Assembly (NCBI RefSeq): GCF_014859555.1
Contig: NZ_JACUTY010000008.1
Coordinates: 1-52,193, forward strand
DNA: 52,193 nt
From: Thiomicrospira sp.
GTDB taxonomy: Bacteria > Pseudomonadota > Gammaproteobacteria > Thiomicrospirales > Thiomicrospiraceae
Reading direction: 5' to 3'
The translations under genes were made by a program, and so were the position numbers. Shown here in pieces: positions 1-7,487 of the stretch. Every line of letters begins with the position of its first letter. Position 1 is the stretch's first letter. The notes beneath the pieces were generated by a model. It was not told the DNA's origin. It saw only the letters and a list, made by a program, of their open reading frames with translations, and ran no database searches.

Positions 1-1
1 T

Positions 2-655
2 CAATCTCAATCTCAATCAGGATATTACCAGGCACTTGAAGGATTAGTTAACCAGGATCAAGCCTTTTATTGCGACTGCACGCGCAAACAGATTTTTGCA
101 CGCGACCCGCAAGGCCTGTACAAAGGTTATTGTCGTGAGAGAAAGCTAACGGCCTCAGATCGACACGCCGTGCGCTTTAAATCCCCCAATCAGCTTATGA
201 CTCTAACGGATTTAATTCAGGGCCAGGTTGAGCTTAATCTGGCTAGCGCATTAGGAGATTTTGTATTAAAGCGGCGCGATGGTTATTTTGGTTATCATCT
301 GGCCTGCGTGGTGGATGATTTAGCGCAGGGTGTAACCCATGTCATCCGAGGTTCAGATTTACTTGAAGCCTCCTTTGCACAAACCTTAGTTTGTCAGGCG
401 CTGACAGATACACAACTGCAGTATGGTCATCACCCCGTCGCCGTCAACTGCGCGCAGGTTAAATACAGTAAATCGGCTCACAGCCCCGCCATTGAACCGA
501 AACAAGCGAATGAGCAATTATGCGAAGCATTGAGGTTTTTAAATCAATCTCCACCGCAATATTTAAAGCAGGCTAACTTAAATGAGATTTGGCATTGGGC
601 CATTATTAACTGGAATTTAAGCCTTATTCCACCCAAAGGCAAAATTGAAACATGA
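2..655 (+). CDS. gluQ: Glutamyl-Q tRNA(Asp) synthetase, 5'-truncated by the window edge
   Basis: The open frame runs in from the left edge, so only the C-terminal part (217 residues) is present and the HIGH-type motif lies outside. The family attaches glutamate to queuosine at position 34 of tRNA(Asp), using a shortened GluRS catalytic core without an anticodon-binding domain. A zinc site of the GluQ type is visible: Cys codons at 71 and 77 (YCDC), then Tyr and Cys near 119-133. A KMSKS-like element (KYSKS) lies near 461-475. The end fits a GluQ protein of about 300 residues. Its TGA overlaps the next ATG (ATGA), so the downstream gene is probably co-translated. The frame opens with the hexamer TCAATC three times, giving a QS repeat. 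Confidence 0.93.
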   Translation, partial: QSQSQSGYYQALEGLVNQDQAFYCDCTRKQIFARDPQGLYKGYCRERKLTASDRHAVRFKSPNQLMTLTDLIQGQVELNLASALGDFVLKRRDGYFGYHLACVVDDLAQGVTHVIRGSDLLEASFAQTLVCQALTDTQLQYGHHPVAVNCAQVKYSKSAHSPAIEPKQANEQLCEALRFLNQSPPQYLKQANLNEIWHWAIINWNLSLIPPKGKIET

Positions 656-2298
656 GTATTACCCAAGCAAACCAAGCCTTAATTAATTGGCTAAGTTATG
701 CGCCCAACTATTCAGACAGTGGTGAACAAATTCAGCGCATTGAAACACATATTTCATGTGTTTTCCTAACTGGTCAGTATGCTTATAAACTTAAAAAGCG
801 CGTGAACTTTGGCTTTTTAGACTTTACCCAGTTGAGCCAACGACAGCATTTTTGTGAAATGGAGGTGGAATTAAACCGCCGCACGGCCCCTCAGCTTTAT
901 TTAAGCGTTGTGCCGATCTACCAACACCCAGAACACCCAGATCAGATTAGTTGGGCACCACAACCAGGCCTGGTGGTGGCCGATTATTTAGTTAAGATGA
1001 ATCAATTTGATCCCGAAATGGTCCTCAGCCGTTATTTGCTGCATACGCCCTTATCCGATTCACAAATCAGCCAATTAGCCAACGCAATCGCCCGACTCCA
1101 CCAACAGGCCGAATCGATTCCGGCTGGCGACTTCTTAGGTTCACCGGCTTGTGTGCTCGAACCTATGACGGACAATTTTCCCTCTTTACTGGCGTTATTA
1201 GACTGCCCCCAACTTAAAACCACTCAGGACGATTTTGACTGCCAGACTTTACGAGATCGACTCAATCAGTTAGAACTTTGGACGCGTAACCAGCACACTT
1301 TGTTAGCGCCTATGATTGAACAACGCCAACAACAAGGCCATGTGCGTGCTTGTCATGGCGACCTGCACCTAGACAATATTACGCTGATAAACGATCAGCC
1401 GGTGTTGTTTGATGGGATTGAGTTTAACGATCAATTTCGTTGGATTGATACCTTAAGTGATTTAGCTTTCTTGTTGATAGATTTAGATTTTCGACAAAAA
1501 CCTGCCTTAGCTTTATCAATTTTAAATCGTTATTTACAACAAACCGGTGACTATGCTGGCCTGGTTTTATTGCGTTTTTATCAAACCTATCGCGCCCTAG
1601 TACGCGCCAAAATTACCGGCTTGCGTTACCAGCAACTCGACCCGACTTCAGCTGAAGCACGTTATGTTTTAACCACGATGGTGGCTTATATTGATTTAGC
1701 CGAACATTATGCTTACTTACATCAAGCCAGCCCAACCTTGTTTATTATGCAAGGTATATCGGGCTCGGGCAAAAGCTATTATGCCGAACAAATCCACCAA
1801 CAAGTCGGCGCTTTGGTAATCAGCTCTGATCGCGAACGTAAACGCCTTTATGGCATTCAAAACACCACGCGTGTATCGGATGCTGAAAAATCGGCTTTAT
1901 ATAGCCCACACATGAACCAAGCAACCTATCAAGCCTTGTACCAGGCCTGCCAATCGGCTTTACAGTCCGGCTTGAGTGTGGTGGCCGATGCGACGTTTTT
2001 ACAAGCCAAACACCGCGAGCGTTTTATCGAAATGGCTGAATCTGCTCAACGCCCGTATTTAATTATCAGCCTAGAACCCGATGCCGATTTAGCCGAGCAA
2101 CGCATTGCTGAACGCGAACAGCTTAATCTAGACCCTTCTGATGCGGATGCGCAAGTCATGCGCCGCCAACTTGACCAGTTTGAAGCACCTTTAGCCTGCG
2201 AACATAGCCTCAGTATTAAGATGGGTTCAGAATTGCCAAGCCTTAAGGATTACCTAAATCAGCCGATAACGCCTTTAGTTAAAGAAATAATCGGATAA
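652..2298 (+). CDS. APH-like phosphotransferase fused to a P-loop kinase (COG2187/COG0645 type)
   Basis: This is a 548-residue two-domain protein. Residues about 1-340 resemble the aminoglycoside phosphotransferase/choline kinase fold: HGDLHLDN (about 234-241) is the catalytic-loop signature and the following FDGIEFND replaces the DFG-like metal-binding segment. Residues about 360-520 form an AAA_33/zeta-toxin-like P-loop kinase with Walker A GISGSGKS (about 367-374) and a conserved SSDRERKR segment. The fusion is known as a conserved uncharacterised family, and the substrate is unknown. Its start overlaps the gluQ stop, and a periplasmic-protein gene follows after 5 bases. Two copies of the window's repeated palindrome (one exact, one variant) lie inside the gene. 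Aminoglycoside resistance should not be inferred. Confidence 0.85.
   Translation: MSITQANQALINWLSYAPNYSDSGEQIQRIETHISCVFLTGQYAYKLKKRVNFGFLDFTQLSQRQHFCEMEVELNRRTAPQLYLSVVPIYQHPEHPDQISWAPQPGLVVADYLVKMNQFDPEMVLSRYLLHTPLSDSQISQLANAIARLHQQAESIPAGDFLGSPACVLEPMTDNFPSLLALLDCPQLKTTQDDFDCQTLRDRLNQLELWTRNQHTLLAPMIEQRQQQGHVRACHGDLHLDNITLINDQPVLFDGIEFNDQFRWIDTLSDLAFLLIDLDFRQKPALALSILNRYLQQTGDYAGLVLLRFYQTYRALVRAKITGLRYQQLDPTSAEARYVLTTMVAYIDLAEHYAYLHQASPTLFIMQGISGSGKSYYAEQIHQQVGALVISSDRERKRLYGIQNTTRVSDAEKSALYSPHMNQATYQALYQACQSALQSGLSVVADATFLQAKHRERFIEMAESAQRPYLIISLEPDADLAEQRIAEREQLNLDPSDADAQVMRRQLDQFEAPLACEHSLSIKMGSELPSLKDYLNQPITPLVKEIIG
963..974. repeat. Iterated palindrome inside the APH-like/P-loop gene
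   Basis: Core at 964-973, read as P-G-L-V on the coding strand. Confidence 0.9.
1941..1950. repeat. Variant palindrome CCAGGCCTGC in the P-loop domain
   Basis: One base differs from the core. Read as Y-Q-A-C. Confidence 0.6.
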
Positions 2299-2303
2299 AT
2301 TAT

Positions 2304-2906
2304 ATGTTTTTAAATCCATTGAAATGGGTGATGATTTCAAGTTTAGTGTCAATCAGCTTTTTATCGACACCCTATGCCCTCGCCCAAACACCGCCCCAAC
2401 AAGCCGAGTTATTGGGTATTAAGCTGACCGAGGCCGACATGCAATCGGTACGCACACATTTAGCTAATCTGGGTGGATTTAAACAAGATCGCGCCACCGC
2501 TGACCATCGTAATATGGATAAATTTTTTGCTTACTCCAATTTACGCGACAGTTATTACGTGCAATTTCGTTATGATGCCAATGGCAAAGTAGTCTCCGCC
2601 AAACGCCTTCTGCGGCGCTCAGGCACACACTTTAATAACGATTATCGCGATGTGGAAACCCAACAAGTAGCGCGACAACTCATTCAAACCTATGGTCAAC
2701 CTAATCAAGTTATCCGTAAAAGCTTAAATGGCTTACCCAGTTACGCCTCGTTTGTTTGGCAAGACGACCAAGTTAGGATTACAGTGGACCGAGTGGGCAG
2801 TGATCGCTACGCACCGATATTTATTGAATATGAAGTTACCACGGATCCTTATGTGGCTAAACAAGAAGAAAATGAAAACCAAAACCCAATCAATAATGTG
2901 CTTTAG
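2304..2906 (+). CDS. Secreted protein of unknown function
   Basis: This is a 200-residue protein that I do not recognise. The N-terminus is a classical Sec signal peptide: a hydrophobic stretch from about residue 8 to 21, then a likely cleavage site after ALA near residue 27. The mature part is hydrophilic with no cysteine and no recognisable catalytic motif. It contains regularly spaced Tyr and aromatic residues (YYVQFRYDANGK) that suggest a small beta-rich periplasmic domain. It starts 5 bases after the APH-like/kinase gene, so it is probably the last gene of the gluQ transcript. Confidence 0.7.
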   Translation: MFLNPLKWVMISSLVSISFLSTPYALAQTPPQQAELLGIKLTEADMQSVRTHLANLGGFKQDRATADHRNMDKFFAYSNLRDSYYVQFRYDANGKVVSAKRLLRRSGTHFNNDYRDVETQQVARQLIQTYGQPNQVIRKSLNGLPSYASFVWQDDQVRITVDRVGSDRYAPIFIEYEVTTDPYVAKQEENENQNPINNVL

Positions 2907-2933
2907 AAAATAACTGGAAAGCGCGATAAGCAC

Positions 2934-2962
2934 TTGTTTTCAAACCCAAGCAGTTTTAGTAT
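2934..2962 (+). promoter_or_regulatory. Candidate sigma-70 promoter of the flagellar-rod-like miniprotein
   Basis: TTGTTT (2934-2939) and TAGTAT (2957-2962) are separated by 17 bases. They lie about 60 bases upstream of the ATG at 3024, which has a good AAGGA ribosome binding site. I see no clear sigma-28 flagellar promoter. Confidence 0.4.
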
Positions 2963-3023
2963 ATTAAATTAGAAGTGAATAAAACACCTGCCAGAGCGGC
3001 AAGCTTTAACTAAAGGATACGCC

Positions 3024-3245
3024 ATGAATATTTCTGGATCGGCGATGCACAATGCCTACACTGGCATTCAAACGGGGTTCAAAAACCTTGAATTAAATAG
3101 TCAAAAAATTGCCAGCCCGAATGTGCCCGACAAAGCTGAACCGCTGATTATGCATAAGCTGGATGCGAATCTGGTGGAAACCTCAGCCAAAGTGATCAAA
3201 ACCAGTGATGAAATGCTGGGCACCTTACTTGATGTCATGGCTTAA
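3024..3245 (+). CDS. Flagellar rod/hook-like miniprotein (both termini, no core)
   Basis: This is a 73-residue protein. Its N-terminus (MNISGSAMHNAYTGI, then LNSQKIASPN) resembles the N-terminal motif of axial flagellar proteins such as FlgB/C/F/G, where an A..G....N..IAN helix is conserved. Its C-terminus (AKVIKTSDEMLGTLLDV) closely resembles the C-terminal helix of FlgC/FlgE/FlgG. The large central domain is absent, so this is effectively the two coiled-coil ends joined. It has its own promoter and a strong AAAGGA binding site, and no other flagellar gene is nearby. The function is unknown. It could be a degenerate rod gene, but the clean start, compact frame and signals argue for a real gene. 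Confidence 0.75.
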   Translation: MNISGSAMHNAYTGIQTGFKNLELNSQKIASPNVPDKAEPLIMHKLDANLVETSAKVIKTSDEMLGTLLDVMA

Positions 3246-3274
3246 TTTCTAACCAAACCCTGCAAACAAATCAA

Positions 3275-3296
3275 TAACCACCAGGCCTGGTGGTTA
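3275..3296. repeat. Iterated palindrome, 22-base perfect copy
   Basis: The core CCAGGCCTGG is at 3281-3290, with perfect symmetry extending over 22 bases. It sits between convergent genes and its last three bases are the stop codon of the PAS/GGDEF/EAL gene. It has no T-tract, so it is a poor intrinsic terminator. Confidence 0.9.
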
Positions 3297-5378
3297 GCTA
3301 GCACTTAACAAATAACTCTCCGGCTTGCCAAACAAGTAGCCTTGCAAATTATCAATTTCGAGATGTTTTACATAGTCGTATATACTTTCATCCGCCACGA
3401 ATTCCGCCACGGTTTGAATATTGAGTTTGCGTGCAAAGTTAATAATGGTTTCAGTAATAACTTGGGACGATTTATTGTGTTGAATATCGCGAATAATCGA
3501 ACCATCAATCTTAATAAAATCAATATCTAAACGCATAATGTAAATAAAGTTTGAATAGCCAGCGCCAAAGTCATCAATTGCGATTTTTACTCCGTACTGC
3601 TTCACTTCCCGAATGAAGTGATTCACCAGGTCGTAGTTTTGAATCCCTTCGGATTCAACGATTTCAAAAATCACACGTTCAGCAAAAAGACATGCGCGCA
3701 CTTTGTCAACAATCCAAGCACTGGTGATCGGGTCGACAATATCCTCAATCGATAAATTAATCGAAAAGCATTCCGGCTCATCTGCAAACTTTGCAAAGGC
3801 TTTTTCTAGCATACGCCGAGTTAATTGCGGATAAAGCTTAAGTTTTTTGGCGGTTTCCAAAAAGTTATAAGGTGCGACGATTTGACCATCAGTCTCAACA
3901 ATGCGAACCAAGCATTCATAATAATCAACTTTTAAGGTTTTCGCGTTGACCACCGGCTGAAAAAACGGCACCAAGCGATCTTCTTCCATTGCGCTACGTA
4001 AGCGTTTAATCCAGACTAAGTTATTTTCATAACTCTGTTTAATGTTTAAACTCGATTCGTAAAACACAAAGGGTTTACGTTGTTTTTTCGCCATTTTAAG
4101 CGCCATATCAGCCGCCACTAATGCATCTTTTGTCTGGTTATTGAGTAAGTCTGAAGATGCTAAACCAGCCGTTAAGGTTAGGTTAATTTGCGCCACACCG
4201 ACTTTAAAGCTGCGAGCCGATACCACTTCCAGCAAACTTTGTACAAACTGCTCCAGTTTTAAACGCGACCAATCGTTTTTAATCACAATCGCGAACTCAT
4301 CCACCGGCAACTTATATACCTGAGCGGGTAAACCTAAAGTCAATTCGACCAGCTTACGCGCCAGTACTTTCAATAACTTATCGGCCAAATAATGGCCATA
4401 GAATGTATTGATTTCGTTAAAACTGTCGATATTAAATAAAATAATGTGTTCTGATTGATTTGAGGCTTCTGCGTCGGCTAACAGTTTAATTCGATTGGGC
4501 AATTCGGTTAACGAATCATAATGCAACCGATGACTTAAGGCTTGGGTGGTTTCCATTAAAGGGGTCACATCATGGCTAATATTAACCAACTCAATGACCT
4601 CACCAGATTCATTGCAAATCGGAACAATACAGGCTTCGATATAAAATATACTGCCTGTTTTGGTTAACATGGTAACCATGCCATTCCAGTATGTGCCGGT
4701 TAATACCATTTCGGTGATTTCGGGCACGGCTTGCTTTGACTCGGCTGTCCACAAAAACGTACATTCCTGACCAATTAATTCTTCTCGGCTATAGCCAGAA
4801 CGCTCGCAAAGTGAGTCATTGACTTCTATAACACGTTTATCCAATCCGCACTTACTCACCATACTGCTGACATCAATCGCTTTTTTATAACTGGATAACA
4901 CCGCCATCTGATCATTTAGAATCTGGGTGCGCTCAGACACAATATCTGATAAATATTGGTTGTAGTGTTCGAGTTCTTGGGAGGTTTGGGTAAGTTTATT
5001 ATTGAGCTGATGGATCGGGGTTAGGTCGCGCACGCTGATAATTAAACCCACCTTGCCCTCATCGTCCACGAGGGTTTGCACGTTTTTTGAAATGTTTAGC
5101 AAAACGCCATCCGCGCGTTTAAAAATGGTTTCTTGGCCCTGACAGTAGCCTTTGGCATGTATTTCGGTTTGACACTCGGCCAAAATATTCAAGTCTTCTA
5201 AATGAGTCTTAATGTCACTGCCCACTAAGTCAGATTCGTCATACCCCATCAACTGGCAAAAAGCCGGGTTCACGTAACTAATCTTTAAATCACTATTAAG
5301 GGTAAACACACCGTCTGGAAAGTTTTCCATAATGTGTTTGAGAAGGGTCAAACTAGTCTGAGCTTGTGGTTGAATCAT
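3294..5378 (-). CDS. PAS-PAS-GGDEF-EAL protein, probable c-di-GMP phosphodiesterase
   Basis: This is a 694-residue cytoplasmic protein without membrane segments. The domains are PAS (about 10-120), a coiled-coil linker (about 125-155), PAS (about 160-280), GGDEF (about 285-440) and EAL (about 455-690). The signature GG[DE]EF is replaced by LPVDEF (about 357-362), which argues against diguanylate cyclase activity. The EAL domain keeps its key acidic and metal-binding positions: ECL in place of EAL (488-490, catalytic Glu retained), NLS, the Glu in FEIVES, DDFGAGYSN (from about 602), the Lys in FIKID and a late Glu in VAEF. It is therefore most likely a phosphodiesterase with a regulatory GGDEF module, sensing redox or a ligand through PAS. 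It is monocistronic. Confidence 0.92.
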   Translation of the reverse strand: MIQPQAQTSLTLLKHIMENFPDGVFTLNSDLKISYVNPAFCQLMGYDESDLVGSDIKTHLEDLNILAECQTEIHAKGYCQGQETIFKRADGVLLNISKNVQTLVDDEGKVGLIISVRDLTPIHQLNNKLTQTSQELEHYNQYLSDIVSERTQILNDQMAVLSSYKKAIDVSSMVSKCGLDKRVIEVNDSLCERSGYSREELIGQECTFLWTAESKQAVPEITEMVLTGTYWNGMVTMLTKTGSIFYIEACIVPICNESGEVIELVNISHDVTPLMETTQALSHRLHYDSLTELPNRIKLLADAEASNQSEHIILFNIDSFNEINTFYGHYLADKLLKVLARKLVELTLGLPAQVYKLPVDEFAIVIKNDWSRLKLEQFVQSLLEVVSARSFKVGVAQINLTLTAGLASSDLLNNQTKDALVAADMALKMAKKQRKPFVFYESSLNIKQSYENNLVWIKRLRSAMEEDRLVPFFQPVVNAKTLKVDYYECLVRIVETDGQIVAPYNFLETAKKLKLYPQLTRRMLEKAFAKFADEPECFSINLSIEDIVDPITSAWIVDKVRACLFAERVIFEIVESEGIQNYDLVNHFIREVKQYGVKIAIDDFGAGYSNFIYIMRLDIDFIKIDGSIIRDIQHNKSSQVITETIINFARKLNIQTVAEFVADESIYDYVKHLEIDNLQGYLFGKPESYLLSAS

Positions 5379-5575
5379 GATTTGGCAAGGCCTAAATATA
5401 TTTTATACAACGTGAATTCATATTAACCTCAGTCAAAATAGGGGGCAAACAAATCTACTATCACCACAATCACTAATAGCCAGATAAGTTTATTCTCGAC
5501 TAATCGGATAATAAAAACAATTTTATTCGAATAAAAAACGCATAAATAATACTAACATAGTTTAACTCAAAATGG

Positions 5576-5604
5576 TTCGCCCAACCGGTTAGGTCTGTTA
5601 AAAT
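5576..5604 (+). promoter_or_regulatory. Candidate promoter of the recJ-type gene
   Basis: TTCGCC (5576-5581) and TAAAAT (5599-5604) are 17 bases apart and about 30 bases upstream of the ATG at 5636. The intergenic stretch 5379-5635 is AT-rich and must also hold the divergent promoter of the EAL gene, which I could not place with confidence. Confidence 0.4.
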
Positions 5605-5635
5605 GCAGTGCCTAATAACTAACTGATCATTACCC

Positions 5636-7399
5636 ATGCTGAAGCCGCCTCGTATTACGCAACGCCCTTTAAATGCCACTAGCTTTGAAGCGGCTAAAGC
5701 CCTTGGTTTAACTGATCTGCAAGCACGACTCGTTGCTCAGCGTTTAGAATCGACCGATCAAATTGAAGCGATTATTACGCCACAGCTTAAGCACCTGCAA
5801 CACCCCAATCAACTCAAAAACTCACACCAAGCCGCGCAATTAATTGCCGATGCGATTCAGTCGGATGGGTTAATAGTATTGGCTACGGATTATGACACGG
5901 ATGGGGTCACCTCGGCCTGGGTGGCGAATCGTGCGTTAATTGATCATTTTAATGTGAATCCAGCACGTATTATTCACCTGATAGGTGAACGCAAAAACGG
6001 CTATGGCATTACCGATGCAATGTGTGATGAAATTTTAAGTTTAGAGCAGAGTGTCGATTTAGTGATATCGGCCGATCAGGGGTCAAGTGACCAACCGCGC
6101 ATTCAGCGTTTGGCGCAAGCGGGTATAAAAGTGTGTGTAACCGATCATCACAACATCCCCGCCGAAGGCCCGCCGGCGAGTGCTACCTGTACCGTTAATC
6201 CACAACAAAGCGGTTGTGAATACGACAAAACCATTGCGGGTTGTTTTGTTATTTTCTTGGTCATGACTCAGGTTCGTAATGAGTTGATAACGCGCGGTAT
6301 TTTACCCAAAGAAGCGCCCTCTTTAAAAGATTTAACCTTACATGTTGCACTCGGCACCATTGCCGACAGCGTGAGTTTAAAAAGCCCAAATAACCGCGCG
6401 ATTGTGTTGGCCGGCTTGCAACAAATTAATCAATTCGAACACCCCGCATGGCAAGCCTTTCGTAAACTAAATAACAATTCAGATCGGCCTTACAATGCCG
6501 AGTTTTTAGCCTTTCAGGTCGCTTCGCGCATTAATGCCGCCAGCCGTGTCAATGACGTTACCCAGGCCTTTCATTTTTTAAATGCCGACCATGTCGACCA
6601 GGCCTGGTTACATCTTCAACAACTTGAAACCGATAACCAAGAACGTCGCCAACAACAAGAAGGTTTAATGCGGCAAGCCATGCAAAAAGCACACGACTTG
6701 TACCATGATAAACGCTTTAGTTTAGCGATTTCCTTAGAAGGTAACGCGGGCATTCAAGGCATTGTCGCCACCCGTGTGGGTGAGAAATTTGGTTTACCTT
6801 GCGTGGCGATGACCGACTTAAATGATGGTACTTTAGCTGGCAGCGGACGCGGCATAGTGCCGGAATTTGATTTAATTCGTGCCTTTAATTGGATTGAAGA
6901 CCAACACCCTGGTCTATTTTTAGCCAAAGGGGGGCATAAAGGTGCGGCGGGTTGTCAGATTAATCTGAGCGATTTTACGATCTTTCAGCAAGCGCTAGAA
7001 GCCGCCGCACAGCAACAACTGGGCGACACCACCCCTACACCATTAATTGAAACCGATGGTGAGCTTGAAGGTCATCTATTTACGCCAGAATTAATGGATG
7101 AGTTAGAACGACTCGAGCCTTATGGTCGAGAATGGCCGCAACCCCAGTTTAATGGGCGGTTTAAAGTTTTAGATATCAAACAGATTGGCCAAGCCCAAAC
7201 CCATTTAAGTTTGCGACTCGTACCTGAAAACAGTCGCACGCCGGTTAAAGCGATTTACTTTGGCGCACTCGATGATAGCCAACAAACCTTGCCTTACAAA
7301 CAAAACGATTGGATTGAGTGTGTTTATCAGCCGACTCTAAACCAATATATGGGACGCACGTCCCTGCAACTGCGTTTGCAGTTCGCCTTTAAGGTTTAA
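5636..7399 (+). CDS. recJ: RecJ-type single-stranded-DNA exonuclease (DHH/DHHA1 family)
   Basis: This 587-residue protein has the normal length for RecJ, a 5'-3' ssDNA exonuclease of recombination and repair. DHH motifs are visible: DYDTDG (about 85-90, catalytic aspartates), a motif-II-like SADQGSSD near 144, TDHH (about 169-172), and a motif-IV-like LGTIADSVSL near residue 240. The DHHA1 half carries GSGRG and the substrate-binding GGHKGAAG near 440. Two positions differ from typical RecJ: motif I is usually DADG, and motif II usually has DNG where DQG occurs here. The catalytic aspartates are kept. It could be a second, divergent RecJ paralogue and not the housekeeping copy. It is followed by a strong hairpin terminator. 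Confidence 0.83.
   Translation: MLKPPRITQRPLNATSFEAAKALGLTDLQARLVAQRLESTDQIEAIITPQLKHLQHPNQLKNSHQAAQLIADAIQSDGLIVLATDYDTDGVTSAWVANRALIDHFNVNPARIIHLIGERKNGYGITDAMCDEILSLEQSVDLVISADQGSSDQPRIQRLAQAGIKVCVTDHHNIPAEGPPASATCTVNPQQSGCEYDKTIAGCFVIFLVMTQVRNELITRGILPKEAPSLKDLTLHVALGTIADSVSLKSPNNRAIVLAGLQQINQFEHPAWQAFRKLNNNSDRPYNAEFLAFQVASRINAASRVNDVTQAFHFLNADHVDQAWLHLQQLETDNQERRQQQEGLMRQAMQKAHDLYHDKRFSLAISLEGNAGIQGIVATRVGEKFGLPCVAMTDLNDGTLAGSGRGIVPEFDLIRAFNWIEDQHPGLFLAKGGHKGAAGCQINLSDFTIFQQALEAAAQQQLGDTTPTPLIETDGELEGHLFTPELMDELERLEPYGREWPQPQFNGRFKVLDIKQIGQAQTHLSLRLVPENSRTPVKAIYFGALDDSQQTLPYKQNDWIECVYQPTLNQYMGRTSLQLRLQFAFKV
6597..6608. repeat. Iterated palindrome inside recJ
   Basis: Core at 6598-6607, read as D-Q-A-W. 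A partial match (CCCAGGCCTT) lies 37 bases upstream in the same gene. Confidence 0.9.
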
Positions 7400-7428
7400 T
7401 AACCCGCCTTTTGATCTATTCAGGCCAT

Positions 7429-7466
7429 AAAAAAACCGCAGGAAAATCACTTCGCCTGCGGTTTTT
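7429..7466. terminator. Bidirectional intrinsic terminator between recJ and thrC
   Basis: AACCGCAGG pairs with CCTGCGGTT across a 12-base loop, with an A-run on the left and a T-run on the right. It can therefore terminate both convergent genes. Confidence 0.9.
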
Positions 7467-7487
7467 GATATCAAATAATCTGTTCGA

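Noticed and set aside
652-2298. Aminoglycoside resistance gene
   Set aside because: The APH-like HGDLHLDN motif is shared by many small-molecule kinases, and this fusion family is not a resistance family.
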